Assembly (NCBI RefSeq): GCF_009834875.1
Contig: NZ_WVHT01000002.1
Location: 660,074 to 724,073 of the forward strand
From: Hufsiella arboris
GTDB lineage: Bacteria; Bacteroidota; Bacteroidia; Sphingobacteriales; Sphingobacteriaceae
Direction of reading: 5' to 3'
DNA length: 64,000 bases
Made by a program: the position numbers and the translations under genes. Below are positions 44,390 to 52,677 of the stretch, in pieces (positions within the stretch are counted from its first letter, which is position 1; every line of letters begins with the position of its first letter). The notes under the pieces were generated by a model. The model did not search any database. It saw only the letters and a program-made list of their open reading frames with translations, and was not told the DNA's origin.

Positions 44390-45643
44390 TTAAAAAAGGC
44401 TGATTTGCTGTGAGCTTGATTTTAAATATTTGCTCTTAGATTCAGCGAGAATAAATTGCTTTATTTTCGTTTCAGACAGATCTCTGCGCTCAAAGTCTCG
44501 GCTGCTGCAAACGATAAAATATTTAGCCCGGCTAATAGCAATGCCGATTTTCTTTAACTGTTCCCAATTTAGTTTTTGAAACTTTCTCGCCGCTACTATT
44601 TTTTGTGCCGACTGTACGCCAATTCCCGGAACGCGAAGTATTAGTTGCAGATCTGCCTTGTTAATGTCTATCGGAAAAACACTCAGATTTCGAAGAGCCC
44701 AGCCAAGTTTCGGATCAATATCCAGGTCGAGATGAGGATTTTTATCATTAAGAAGTTCGAAAACCTTAAACCCATAAAAGCGCATTAACCAGTCCGTTTG
44801 ATAAAGCCGGTTTTCCCTGACAGTCGGCACTTGTGAACCAAGAGCCGGCAGCCGCTTGTCATTACTGATCGGAACGTAGCCCGAATAGTAAACTCTTTTG
44901 AGATTGAAGTTTCTATAAAATGCGGCTGAGGTGTACATGATATCCTTATCGGTTTCGGCACCTGCACCAATAATCATTTGTGTGCTTTGACCGGCCGGCG
45001 CAAACAGTGGTGTCTTTTTCAGTGATTTTTTTTCATCGTTCAGTCGGATGATCTCATCTTTCAGATAGTTCATCGGCATGATCATATCCTTTCTGTTCTT
45101 TTCGGGCGCCAGCAGCTTTAGTCCGTTTTCCGTTGGTATTTCGATATTAACACTTAGTCGGTCTGCATAAAGGCCGGCTTCATGCATGATTTCATTGCTC
45201 GCACCAGGAATTGATTTTAAATGAATGTAACCGTTGAATTTATGCTCGGTCCGCAGTTTTTTGGCCACCTGGACTAATCGCTCCATGGTATAATCGGCGT
45301 CTTTGAAGATACCCGAACTTAAAAAAAGCCCTTCTATATAATTCCGGCGATAGAAATTTATGGTCAGATCAACCACTTCCTGGACGGTAAAAGCTGCGCG
45401 TTTTATGTCATTGCTTTTCCGCGTCACGCAATAAGCGCAATCGTAAATGCAAAAATTGGTTAGCAGGATCTTAAGCAGCGATACACAGCGGCCGTCTTCC
45501 GTGTAAGTATGGCAAATCCCGTTGCCTGTATCACCTAATCCTTTATTATGATTTTTTCTGGTGCTTCCGCTCGAAGCGCACGATACATCATATTTTGCCG
45601 CATCTGCTAAAATTTGCAGCTTCTCACGAATCCTCTCTGACAT
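44390..45643 (-). CDS. Putative DNA modification/repair radical SAM protein (TIGR03916)
   Basis: 417 aa. Radical SAM cluster CIYDCAYC (Cys65, 69, 72) with extra cysteines at the N-terminus (Cys22, 44, 53). A helix-hairpin-helix DNA-binding segment reads LRVPGIGVQSAQKIVAARKF (near residue 335). The extreme C-terminus QQISLF resembles a sliding-clamp-binding motif. Reaction unknown; context points to lesion repair. First gene of the operon with TIGR03915 and Pol IV. Confidence 0.93.
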   Translation of the reverse strand: MSERIREKLQILADAAKYDVSCASSGSTRKNHNKGLGDTGNGICHTYTEDGRCVSLLKILLTNFCIYDCAYCVTRKSNDIKRAAFTVQEVVDLTINFYRRNYIEGLFLSSGIFKDADYTMERLVQVAKKLRTEHKFNGYIHLKSIPGASNEIMHEAGLYADRLSVNIEIPTENGLKLLAPEKNRKDMIMPMNYLKDEIIRLNDEKKSLKKTPLFAPAGQSTQMIIGAGAETDKDIMYTSAAFYRNFNLKRVYYSGYVPISNDKRLPALGSQVPTVRENRLYQTDWLMRFYGFKVFELLNDKNPHLDLDIDPKLGWALRNLSVFPIDINKADLQLILRVPGIGVQSAQKIVAARKFQKLNWEQLKKIGIAISRAKYFIVCSSRDFERRDLSETKIKQFILAESKSKYLKSSSQQISLF

Positions 45644-45660
45644 ACTTGAACTATAATAGT

Positions 45661-45668
45661 CAAATATA
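45661..45668 (-). promoter_or_regulatory. Bacteroidota -7 box of the repair operon
   Basis: TATATTTG on the minus strand, 17 bp before the radical SAM ATG. Its last upstream base (45668) is shared with the 15-bp palindrome, so an occupied operator would block it. Confidence 0.6.
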
Positions 45669-45682
45669 CTAATATTTTTAGC
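45668..45682. promoter_or_regulatory. Operator-like palindrome O4 at the repair operon promoter
   Basis: On the minus strand GCTAAAAATATTAGT, identical to O1 at 13 of 15 positions, including both outer pentamers (GCTAA and TTAGT). It touches the -7 box of the radical SAM/TIGR03915/dinB operon. I infer binding by the S24 repressor encoded at 8-778. Confidence 0.55.
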
Positions 45683-45687
45683 AATAT

Positions 45688-46137
45688 TTAACTATTGTCA
45701 GTGCTTTTTTCACTTATTGCGATGAGAACGGCACCTCCTAGCATTAACGCTGCGCCGATAACTACCTGCCAGGTAATTTTTTCTTTAAGAAAGATGACCG
45801 CCATGATAACCGAAAAAACGAGCGAAAGGCGCTCGAGCGCTGTCACAAGAGATGCGTTTCCAAGTTTTAGTGCCCGGAAAGTAAACAAAGAAGATAAGGC
45901 TGTAAAAATACCCGCCACGATTAAAAATATCCAGGCTTTGCGGTCTATTGATGTTAGGTCGCTGAAATTACCGCGCACCGTCACGACGGTCCACGCTACA
46001 ACAAGAATAAGTACCGACTGAATAGCAAATCCTAAACTTGATTCGGTATTTTTTAGGCCGGCCTTTGACAGTATCACAACGATAGCCGCCGAAACTGCGC
46101 CGAGCAGCGAAAAAATAATCCACAGGTAATCCTTCAT
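45688..46137 (-). CDS. Half-size EamA/DMT-family transporter
   Basis: 149 aa, five hydrophobic segments; one EamA repeat where most members have two (about 300 aa). The end LEKITWQVVIGAALMLGGAVL-type helix (here FLKEKITWQVVIG) is typical. It probably works as a dimer exporting small metabolites; the substrate is unknown. No second half is adjacent. Confidence 0.88.
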   Translation of the reverse strand: MKDYLWIIFSLLGAVSAAIVVILSKAGLKNTESSLGFAIQSVLILVVAWTVVTVRGNFSDLTSIDRKAWIFLIVAGIFTALSSLFTFRALKLGNASLVTALERLSLVFSVIMAVIFLKEKITWQVVIGAALMLGGAVLIAISEKSTDNS

Positions 46138-46152
46138 AAAGACTGAAAAGAA

Positions 46153-46302
46153 TTACTTGCTTTCATTTCGTTGATTTGTGGGGCTTGCGACCGTATTTTT
46201 CAACGTTTTTTTCTGCGTTCTTTTTTCAGCCTGCTTTACCTCATCTTTTTCGGCCATCGGCTCATCTGACTTTAACTCTTTATTTTTGTCCTGAGATTTC
46301 AT
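46153..46302 (-). CDS. Small charged protein, hypothetical
   Basis: 49 aa from ATG 46302 (an upstream ATG at 46344 adds 14 hydrophobic residues). Nearly all residues are polar or charged: KSQDKNKELKSDEP, then KQAEKRTQKKTLKN. It is predicted disordered. Family unknown. It lies 15 bp upstream of the DMT transporter on the same strand. It may be a chance frame. Confidence 0.4.
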   Translation of the reverse strand: MKSQDKNKELKSDEPMAEKDEVKQAEKRTQKKTLKNTVASPTNQRNESK

Positions 46303-46434
46303 TAAAAAACAATTAAGTGCTTTGATTGATTGGTTAATCAGCATTTAAATAAGTGCTAAAGATTTATAATGTTTTAAAAACCTGTATTTAATAAAATTAA
46401 AGATGCTTTTATAACTTAGCCTGTTGCCGTTCCA

Positions 46435-48576
46435 ATGAAATATTCCCGAGACATTAAAAACTTTTTATCTTCACATTACTTCTCCGACGGGCTGATTATC
46501 ACTGTTGCCGTACTTCTGCCCTCAGTTATTCTTGCCCAGTTCGGAATGCTTGCCGCCGGCATTAACGTGTCATTAGGAGCAGCGGCATTAAGTATCAGCG
46601 ACACTCCCGGCCCCTTTGTTCATAAGCGGAACGGTATGCTGATCTGTATACTGTTTATTTTCCTTACCGCGTTTACCATCGGATTGATCAACTCGAATAT
46701 CATACTAGCTTTTATAGCGGTACTAACGGCGTTCTTCTTTTTTTCCATGTTTAATATTTATGGAAACAGAGCTGCATCAATCGGCACTGCCGCGTTGCTG
46801 GTGCTGGTTGTAACAATTGATGAACCATTGGATTTTAAACGTACACTTGAGCATTCGCTGCAGCTCGCTGCTGGCGGTATCTGGTATTTCCTTTTAAGCA
46901 CTTCCGCTTTTCGTATTATGCCTTACAGACTTGCACAGCAGGCATTAGGCGAATGTGTGCAGGAAGTAGGTAAATACATTAAGATAAAGTCTTTATTTTA
47001 TTTAAAATCACAAAGTTATGATGAGACTTATAAGAAAATAATAAATCAACAGATAGAGGTAAATAAACAGCAGGATACGGTTCGGGAATTGCTTTTTAAG
47101 ACAAGGCAAATGGTTAAAGAATCAACCAATAACAGCCGTAGATTAGTTCTTGTATTTGTTGATGTGATCGACTTGTTTGAACAGGCGACAGCAACTCATT
47201 ACGATTACCAGGCTATCCGGAAAAATTTTGGCGACACTGAAGTTTTGTCCGAATTCAGCGTCATTATTGATAAGGTCGGCGATGAGCTGCTAAACCTAAG
47301 CTACTACATCACGGTTAACGGACGGCCGGGCAAAATGCACGATTTTCAAACCGAGCTGGAAATTTTAAAAGGCTCCATAGATAAAATTTCTGCCTCTGAC
47401 GGTGAGAACACACTGGTTCTAAAAAAAATCCTGATCAATATCCGCAATATTATTTCGCGGATACAAAAAATTTACAGCTACTATTCAGAAAGCCTCGATA
47501 AAAACGCCTCAATCGGAAACGTGGAAGTTAAACGATTCGTTACCCGGCAGGACTACGACCTCAAAATACTTAAAGATAACATATCTCTTAATTCGGCTAC
47601 TTTCAGGCATTCGCTGCGTGTTGGAATTGTAGCAACCGCTGGTTTCACTATCGCTAACCTTTTTCCGCTTGGGCATCATAGCTACTGGATTCTATTAACG
47701 GTTCTGGTGATCATAAAACCTGGCTTCAGTCTTACAAAACAGCGTAATTTTGAGCGTTTGGTTGGAACACTGGTTGGCGGACTTGCCGGAGCTGCGATCA
47801 TTTTCTTTGTTCATGATTCAACTGTCAGGTTTGCGCTGCTGCTGATCTGTATGTTAATGGCATACAGTTTCCAGCGCCTTAATTATATCGTGAGCGTGTT
47901 TTTCATGACGCCCTATATATTACTTATGTTCAGTTTCGTGGGACTTGGAAATATCACTATCGCGAGCGAACGTATCCTTGACACGGTGATCGGCTGCGCT
48001 ATTTCCTTTGCATCGAGTTACCTGGTTTTCCCGGCGTGGGAATACACGCAGATACGAACCTATATGGAGAAAACGCTGGTGTCAAACTATCATTATATGA
48101 TCCAGGTGGGAAATCTGTTGATGGGAAAAGAAGTTGGCATCACCGAGTTTAAGCTCGCCCGGAAAGATGTTTATGTGGATACTGCAAATTTAGCCTCGGC
48201 TTTTCAAAGGATGCTTTCGGAGCCAAAAAGTAAACAAAAAGAGATTAAAGACATCCATAAATTCGTGGTTCTGAACCACATTTTATCATCTTATATCGCT
48301 ACACTGATTTCAGGCCTGCAGCAAGATCAGACTAAGAATTTCAATCAAAATCATATCAAGCTGCTTCGTAAGTCGTTGTTTCAATTGTCAACCGCTATTG
48401 AAAAATTAAGCGGAACTGAGAAACCGGCTTTAAAATCCGCGGATATAGCATTTCCGGATAACATCTTAATCTCGACAAGCGACACAAACGATTCGAGGCT
48501 GATAACCAAGCAGCTTGAATTTATTAATGATGTAGCGGGAGATATTGAAAAGATCAGCGCCAAGCTAGACCTTTAG
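46435..48576 (+). CDS. FUSC-family (YccS/YhfK-like) inner membrane protein
   Basis: 713 aa. Two membrane blocks (about 15-155 and 395-545) separated by a soluble helical region and followed by a soluble C-terminal domain, the FUSC/YccS layout. The central FRHSLRVGIVATAGF and YWILLTVLVIIKPGFSLTKQR stretch is the family signature. Relatives are proposed efflux components (aromatic acids) or stress-tolerance proteins. It is monocistronic. Confidence 0.9.
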   Translation: MKYSRDIKNFLSSHYFSDGLIITVAVLLPSVILAQFGMLAAGINVSLGAAALSISDTPGPFVHKRNGMLICILFIFLTAFTIGLINSNIILAFIAVLTAFFFFSMFNIYGNRAASIGTAALLVLVVTIDEPLDFKRTLEHSLQLAAGGIWYFLLSTSAFRIMPYRLAQQALGECVQEVGKYIKIKSLFYLKSQSYDETYKKIINQQIEVNKQQDTVRELLFKTRQMVKESTNNSRRLVLVFVDVIDLFEQATATHYDYQAIRKNFGDTEVLSEFSVIIDKVGDELLNLSYYITVNGRPGKMHDFQTELEILKGSIDKISASDGENTLVLKKILINIRNIISRIQKIYSYYSESLDKNASIGNVEVKRFVTRQDYDLKILKDNISLNSATFRHSLRVGIVATAGFTIANLFPLGHHSYWILLTVLVIIKPGFSLTKQRNFERLVGTLVGGLAGAAIIFFVHDSTVRFALLLICMLMAYSFQRLNYIVSVFFMTPYILLMFSFVGLGNITIASERILDTVIGCAISFASSYLVFPAWEYTQIRTYMEKTLVSNYHYMIQVGNLLMGKEVGITEFKLARKDVYVDTANLASAFQRMLSEPKSKQKEIKDIHKFVVLNHILSSYIATLISGLQQDQTKNFNQNHIKLLRKSLFQLSTAIEKLSGTEKPALKSADIAFPDNILISTSDTNDSRLITKQLEFINDVAGDIEKISAKLDL

Positions 48577-48587
48577 ATAAAACAGCG

Positions 48588-49256
48588 TTATTCGCTGCGG
48601 CTGTCGTTTGATGCGCCTGACAGTTCTTTTAAAACATTTTCTATCCTTAACTCAAGGGTTTGCTCATCAGTATATCCTTTCGCCAGCATGTAAAAATGAT
48701 CGTCCTTATTTTGCAGGAAAAGCGCCGGAAAGCCGTTTACCTTTAACTGTTTGGTCATCGCGAAATCGTAATAGGCCGCATGTTTAAACTCTTCGAGATC
48801 CATTTTGTAGATGAATTCATCGGGGTCTATTCCGAAATTCACCGCGAGATACCGATAGATTTCATCCAGATTTGGGTCTTTACCATCGTAATAAATACTC
48901 GCCTGTAAATCATGAGCGAATTCGATGGCTGAATCAGGGATATAGGATTTGAATACCGACAATGCTATGGCCGGTTTCTCGGAGTCGAGTATCATCTCAC
49001 CATTTTCAAGATGTACCAGAAACGCTTCGCCAAACTTAATTCCGGTAGTGTCTTCAACAGTTTTATAAGCGGTTTTGATGTATGGCGCTACAACATCAAT
49101 GGGACCTGTCCGGCTGCCGGTTATCATTCCTCCGCTAATAACTTCAAAATCAAACTGATCGTGGTATTCCTCATGAATGGCCCTTATTACAGGACTGAAT
49201 CCATAACACCAGCCACACAAAGCATCGTAAACGTAAATTATTTTAAATTTATCCAA
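48588..49256 (-). CDS. DsbA-family thiol oxidoreductase
   Basis: 222 aa from TTG 49256 (LDKFKIIYVYDALCGWCYGF). No ATG is available near the start, and the frame opening at TTG 49283 overlaps the dps terminator hairpin. The CGWC thioredoxin-type motif is at about residues 14-17. The VNGFPALFLQ cis-proline loop is near the C-terminus. It lacks a signal peptide, so a cytoplasmic, FrnE-like role is likely. It stands after dps on the same strand. Confidence 0.88.
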   Translation of the reverse strand: MDKFKIIYVYDALCGWCYGFSPVIRAIHEEYHDQFDFEVISGGMITGSRTGPIDVVAPYIKTAYKTVEDTTGIKFGEAFLVHLENGEMILDSEKPAIALSVFKSYIPDSAIEFAHDLQASIYYDGKDPNLDEIYRYLAVNFGIDPDEFIYKMDLEEFKHAAYYDFAMTKQLKVNGFPALFLQNKDDHFYMLAKGYTDEQTLELRIENVLKELSGASNDSRSE

Positions 49257-49276
49257 AGTAAATGCAATGAAAAGCC

Positions 49277-49300
49277 GCCGCAAACTTAATAATTTGCGGC
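49277..49300 (-). terminator. Terminator of dps
   Basis: On the minus strand GCCGCAAA pairs with TTTGCGGC (8 bp, 8-base loop), followed after GGC by TTTT. It lies 11 bp after the dps stop. Confidence 0.7.
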
Positions 49301-49310
49301 TGCCACTAAC

Positions 49311-49790
49311 TTAATTTTCTCCGCAGAAAGCGCGAAGCATCCAGGTATTTTTTTCTTTAAACTGCATGAATTTATTTATCATGTCGTTGGTTCCGTCGTC
49401 ACCCACATCGGCAGTAGTGTCCATAATCTCGCGCTCAATATCGATAAGCGTTTTAAAATCGCCCAGAATAGCTTTAACCAGATCGATGTCTTTAACGCCA
49501 ACGGTGTTGATTTCCTTAATTTTAGACTGAGCTATGTATTCGGCAAACGTACTGTGAGGTGGTTTTCCAAGAGTCAGTATACGTTCTGCAAGCTCATCGA
49601 TAGTAGTTTGTGCATTGGTATATAATTCTTCAAATTTCACATGTAACGTGAAGAAATGTCCGCCCTTAACATTCCAATGGCAACCCCTCACCTTTTGATA
49701 ATGAATATGGTAATTCGCCAGTAACTCATTCAATTGATCTACTACCGGTTTGATGCTTTTTTCTTCAAGTCCTATTTTTTTTGCGTCCAT
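49311..49790 (-). CDS. dps: Dps-family ferritin-like protein
   Basis: 159 aa. The inter-subunit ferroxidase signature HWNVKGGHFFTLHVKFEELY is complete (His, Asp/Glu ligands), and the later ERILTLGKPP is typical. It forms a 12-mer that oxidises Fe(II) with H2O2 and protects DNA. One of several oxidative-stress genes in the window with katE and the YciF-like protein. Confidence 0.96.
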   Translation of the reverse strand: MDAKKIGLEEKSIKPVVDQLNELLANYHIHYQKVRGCHWNVKGGHFFTLHVKFEELYTNAQTTIDELAERILTLGKPPHSTFAEYIAQSKIKEINTVGVKDIDLVKAILGDFKTLIDIEREIMDTTADVGDDGTNDMINKFMQFKEKNTWMLRAFCGEN

Positions 49791-49865
49791 ATGTTTTATT
49801 TTTTGAGGTTTGAATACTTAACTAAAAAAGCAGTGGTTTGTTTATCTATGCTGGATAACAAATCA

Positions 49866-49873
49866 TATTTTTG
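49866..49873 (+). promoter_or_regulatory. Bacteroidota -7 box for the DUF4905 gene
   Basis: TATTTTTG, an exact TAnnTTTG, ends 6 bp before ATG 49880. A TTTG at 49837-49840 could be a -33 box at a slightly long spacing (25 bp). Confidence 0.55.
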
Positions 49874-49879
49874 CCGCTC

Positions 49880-50620
49880 ATGCAAAACATGCCCGGATAT
49901 AGTTTTAGTCATCGGTTCTCGGGAACTATCTGGAAGATTGAGCTGGACAAAATAGCAGGATATCTTGCAATTGAAACACGTACATCCGGGCAGAAATACC
50001 CTGATTTTTCATTGTTCGATTACATAACCGGAACATGCCTTTTTGATCAGATTAATTTCCCTGAATATGAGCAATGGACATTAGACAAAGCAGATTCGGG
50101 ACATGTGTTATTGCATGGCTATTTACGGGAAGGAAGCCCGGAGCGAAACGGAATTATTGTTCTGACGAGCAAGGGCCAGATCGCATGGCAAAAATTCAAC
50201 TATGCGTTAGAGGCTGTAGCAAATGGGGTCGCCGGAATTTATAATGCCAATGTGCAGCCCAGGCGAATCGAATATGTAGCCGTTTCAAATGGAGGAAACA
50301 CCAGCCAACCTGATCTTAGCTTTGACTACTTCGAGGATTTCCGCTTTCCAACAATGACTAATCAGCCTGTACCGGGTTTTGAAGAAATAGCAGGTTCTTT
50401 ATCACATCTGCAAATAAACGGTAAATCGATATACAGCTTTCATAGAAAAGCAGCCGGGGGATACGAACAATTTCTCTCACTGTATCAGGGCGATCAGCTG
50501 ATATTTGAAGAGAAAATCGACGGTCCTATACAAAAGTTAAATCCGGAAGCGTTCTTTATCCATCAAAATAACTTATTCTTCATTCGCAATAAGAATGAAA
50601 TAGTTTCCTATTTAGTATAA
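49880..50620 (+). CDS. DUF4905 family protein
   Basis: 246 aa from ATG 49880 (the in-frame TTG at 49871 lies in the -7 box; ATG 49889 is a further alternative). Beta-rich, Tyr/Phe-rich, with no signal peptide. Repeated strands with GQIAWQKFNYA and KSIYSFHRKA resemble a propeller-like fold. Found mainly in Sphingobacteriaceae; function unknown. It heads a close run with the LysM gene (33 bp gap) and udk. Confidence 0.75.
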   Translation: MQNMPGYSFSHRFSGTIWKIELDKIAGYLAIETRTSGQKYPDFSLFDYITGTCLFDQINFPEYEQWTLDKADSGHVLLHGYLREGSPERNGIIVLTSKGQIAWQKFNYALEAVANGVAGIYNANVQPRRIEYVAVSNGGNTSQPDLSFDYFEDFRFPTMTNQPVPGFEEIAGSLSHLQINGKSIYSFHRKAAGGYEQFLSLYQGDQLIFEEKIDGPIQKLNPEAFFIHQNNLFFIRNKNEIVSYLV

Positions 50621-50653
50621 TTGCAAACTCAAAAAAAACACATAACAACATTC

Positions 50654-51559
50654 ATGCAGATCAGAACTTTCTTTACAGTTTTTTGCATCCTCTGTTCTTT
50701 AAAAACATTCGCAACTAATGGCGCAGATTCGATTGGGGTGGAAAATAATAATGGCAAACAGGTAATCTTATATAAGATCGAACCAAAAGAAACCTATTAC
50801 CTTTTAGGCCGAAAATATGGCGTATCGCCGAAAACAATCATCGATTTTAATAATAACAAGTCACTGCATCCGGGTACGCAGATTAAAATTCCTACCGAAA
50901 GGCCATTTCAAACGGAAGCGCCGGCCAATACAGATAAAGCACCTGCTAAAGTTTATGATGAAGGCCAACTGATCGATTATAAAGTTGGCGCGAAAGAAAC
51001 GCTCTACTCTATTTCTAAACGCTTTAACATTCCGGTTGAAGACATTGAACGGATAAACAACCTTAAAGGAACGGCGCTTCGGGTTGGGCAAGTGATCAAA
51101 GTTCCACAAAACAGCGACGTTGCGACCAAAACGTCAGAAGGTGAACAGAAAATAATTAAAGCTACGCCTGTTAAGGTTCCTGTAACCACTGTTGATACGC
51201 CTGTTACTGCTAGCGATACCTCCTCTTTAGATCCGGAAGCTAAATTGCGTATTGCCGCAAACCGGTATGGTTTAAAACAGCAAAGCGAGCGGGGCGTGGC
51301 TGTCTGGATCGCAGATGAATCGGTTGACCCGACCAAAATGCTCGTTTTACACAGAAGTGCTCCCGTTGGTACAATTATAAAAATCACCAATCCTATGACC
51401 GAAAAAAGTACCTTTGCAAAGGTTGTGGGCAAGTTTACTGAAAATGAAACCACACATGATGTTATCATCGTGGTAACCAAGGCAACTGCCGATGTGCTTG
51501 GCGCACTGGACAAGCGTTTTCAGGTTAATATAGTTTACGGTGTACCGAATGAGCAATAA
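50654..51559 (+). CDS. LysM double-domain protein with RlpA-like C-terminus
   Basis: 301 aa from ATG 50654. Signal peptide (MQIRTFFTVFCILCSLKTFA). LysM 1 at about 36-80 (KETYYLLGRKYGVSP) and LysM 2 at about 105-150 (KETLYSISKRFNIPVEDIERINNL). The C-terminal 95 residues resemble a double-psi beta-barrel (GVAVWIADESVDPTKMLVLH, FAKVVGKF). It binds peptidoglycan in the periplasm. Its last 11 bases overlap the udk start, so translation is coupled. Confidence 0.9.
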   Translation: MQIRTFFTVFCILCSLKTFATNGADSIGVENNNGKQVILYKIEPKETYYLLGRKYGVSPKTIIDFNNNKSLHPGTQIKIPTERPFQTEAPANTDKAPAKVYDEGQLIDYKVGAKETLYSISKRFNIPVEDIERINNLKGTALRVGQVIKVPQNSDVATKTSEGEQKIIKATPVKVPVTTVDTPVTASDTSSLDPEAKLRIAANRYGLKQQSERGVAVWIADESVDPTKMLVLHRSAPVGTIIKITNPMTEKSTFAKVVGKFTENETTHDVIIVVTKATADVLGALDKRFQVNIVYGVPNEQ

Positions 51560-52202
51560 ACCTTTTGTTATTGGAATTGCCGGAGGAAGCGGCTCAGGCA
51601 AAACTTTTTTCTTAAAATGCTTTTTAAATCACTTTACCGCGGATGAGGTTTCACTCCTTTCGCAGGATGATTATTACTTCCCAGTAGGTGACATGACGCA
51701 GGAAGAAAATAAGCTTTATAATTTCGACCTGCCCTCAACAATTGACAATGATCATTTTGTAAAAGATATCAGTGATTTAATTGACGGAAAATCAGTCCTG
51801 AAAAAAGAGTACACCTTTAATAACCCAACTGCGGTTCCTAAGATGCTGGAGATAAGGTCTGCTCCGATCATTATTGTGGAAGGCTTGTTCATCCTGCATT
51901 TTAAAGAAATAGCTGAACTTCTTGACTTAAAGATTTTTATCGATACCGAGGAAAGCGTGGCTTTGCAAAGAAGGTTAAAGCGGGACCTGCATGAAAGAGG
52001 TTATTTTGAAGATGATGTAATGTATAAATGGGTAAACCACGTCGTTCCGGCGTATAACGAATTTTTACTTCCGTATAAAAAAGACTGTCAGAAAGTTATT
52101 ACTAATAACACGCATGTCGCTGAGGATATTATAAGTATTACAGAGGCTATTTCGGCGGAGATGAGAGAGAACGTGTTGCCGAAAAAGATTTTTTATAAAT
52201 AA
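51549..52202 (+). CDS. udk: Uridine kinase
   Basis: 217 aa from ATG 51549. Walker A GIAGGSGSGKT (9-19). The uridine/cytidine kinase motifs are YNFDLPSTIDND, IIVEGLFILHF and RRLKRDLHERGY. It phosphorylates uridine and cytidine in salvage. Start overlaps the LysM stop; a strong terminator follows. Confidence 0.95.
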   Translation: MSNKPFVIGIAGGSGSGKTFFLKCFLNHFTADEVSLLSQDDYYFPVGDMTQEENKLYNFDLPSTIDNDHFVKDISDLIDGKSVLKKEYTFNNPTAVPKMLEIRSAPIIIVEGLFILHFKEIAELLDLKIFIDTEESVALQRRLKRDLHERGYFEDDVMYKWVNHVVPAYNEFLLPYKKDCQKVITNNTHVAEDIISITEAISAEMRENVLPKKIFYK

Positions 52203-52226
52203 GGCTGCGTTTCCACAGCCTTATTT
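52197..52226. terminator. Bidirectional terminator after udk
   Basis: AAATAAGGCTG pairs perfectly with CAGCCTTATTT (11 bp) around an 8-base loop, between converging genes. Confidence 0.8.
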
Positions 52227-52233
52227 ATTGTTA

Positions 52234-52542
52234 TTATAAGATCAGGATCAGCACTAAAATGATGATAATGATTGCTCCGACAGACAGATATACACCTCCA
52301 CCGATGGCTTTTGCTTCTTTCTTCATCGAAACCAACTCGTTACGAAGAGCTTTGCGCTCAGTACGGCTAAGGTCGGATTTGTCCATTGCCTTAATCGCTT
52401 CGACACGGTCTTTAATCTGCTGAATGCGAACTTCTTTTTGTTGTTCTGTCATTTCAGACGCCGGAGTAGTGCCCATCGCTGACGCAGATAAAGAAAATGC
52501 GGTAATGCTTAATGCCAGAAAGAATAATTTGATTTTTTTCAT
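52234..52542 (-). CDS. Small secreted/membrane coiled-coil protein
   Basis: 102 aa. Signal peptide (MKKIKLFFLALSITAFSLSASA), a charged helical middle (about 30-78: EQQKEVRIQQIKDRVEAIKAM, KALRNELVSMKKEAK) and a C-terminal Gly-rich then Ile/Leu-rich membrane segment ending at the last residue. The layout is frequent in Sphingobacteriales proteins without known function. It is tail-anchored in the inner membrane, with the helix in the periplasm. Confidence 0.75.
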   Translation of the reverse strand: MKKIKLFFLALSITAFSLSASAMGTTPASEMTEQQKEVRIQQIKDRVEAIKAMDKSDLSRTERKALRNELVSMKKEAKAIGGGVYLSVGAIIIIILVLILIL

Positions 52543-52677
52543 TCGAATGATAGTTAATGTTTAAGCTGAAAATTATTTGAATATGAATAATGCCAAAATG
52601 CCACGATTGTTTTCTAAAGTTTCATTTAATATTGTTTAAACGAATCATTTAGATAGATTCGTATCTTTTAACCAACT

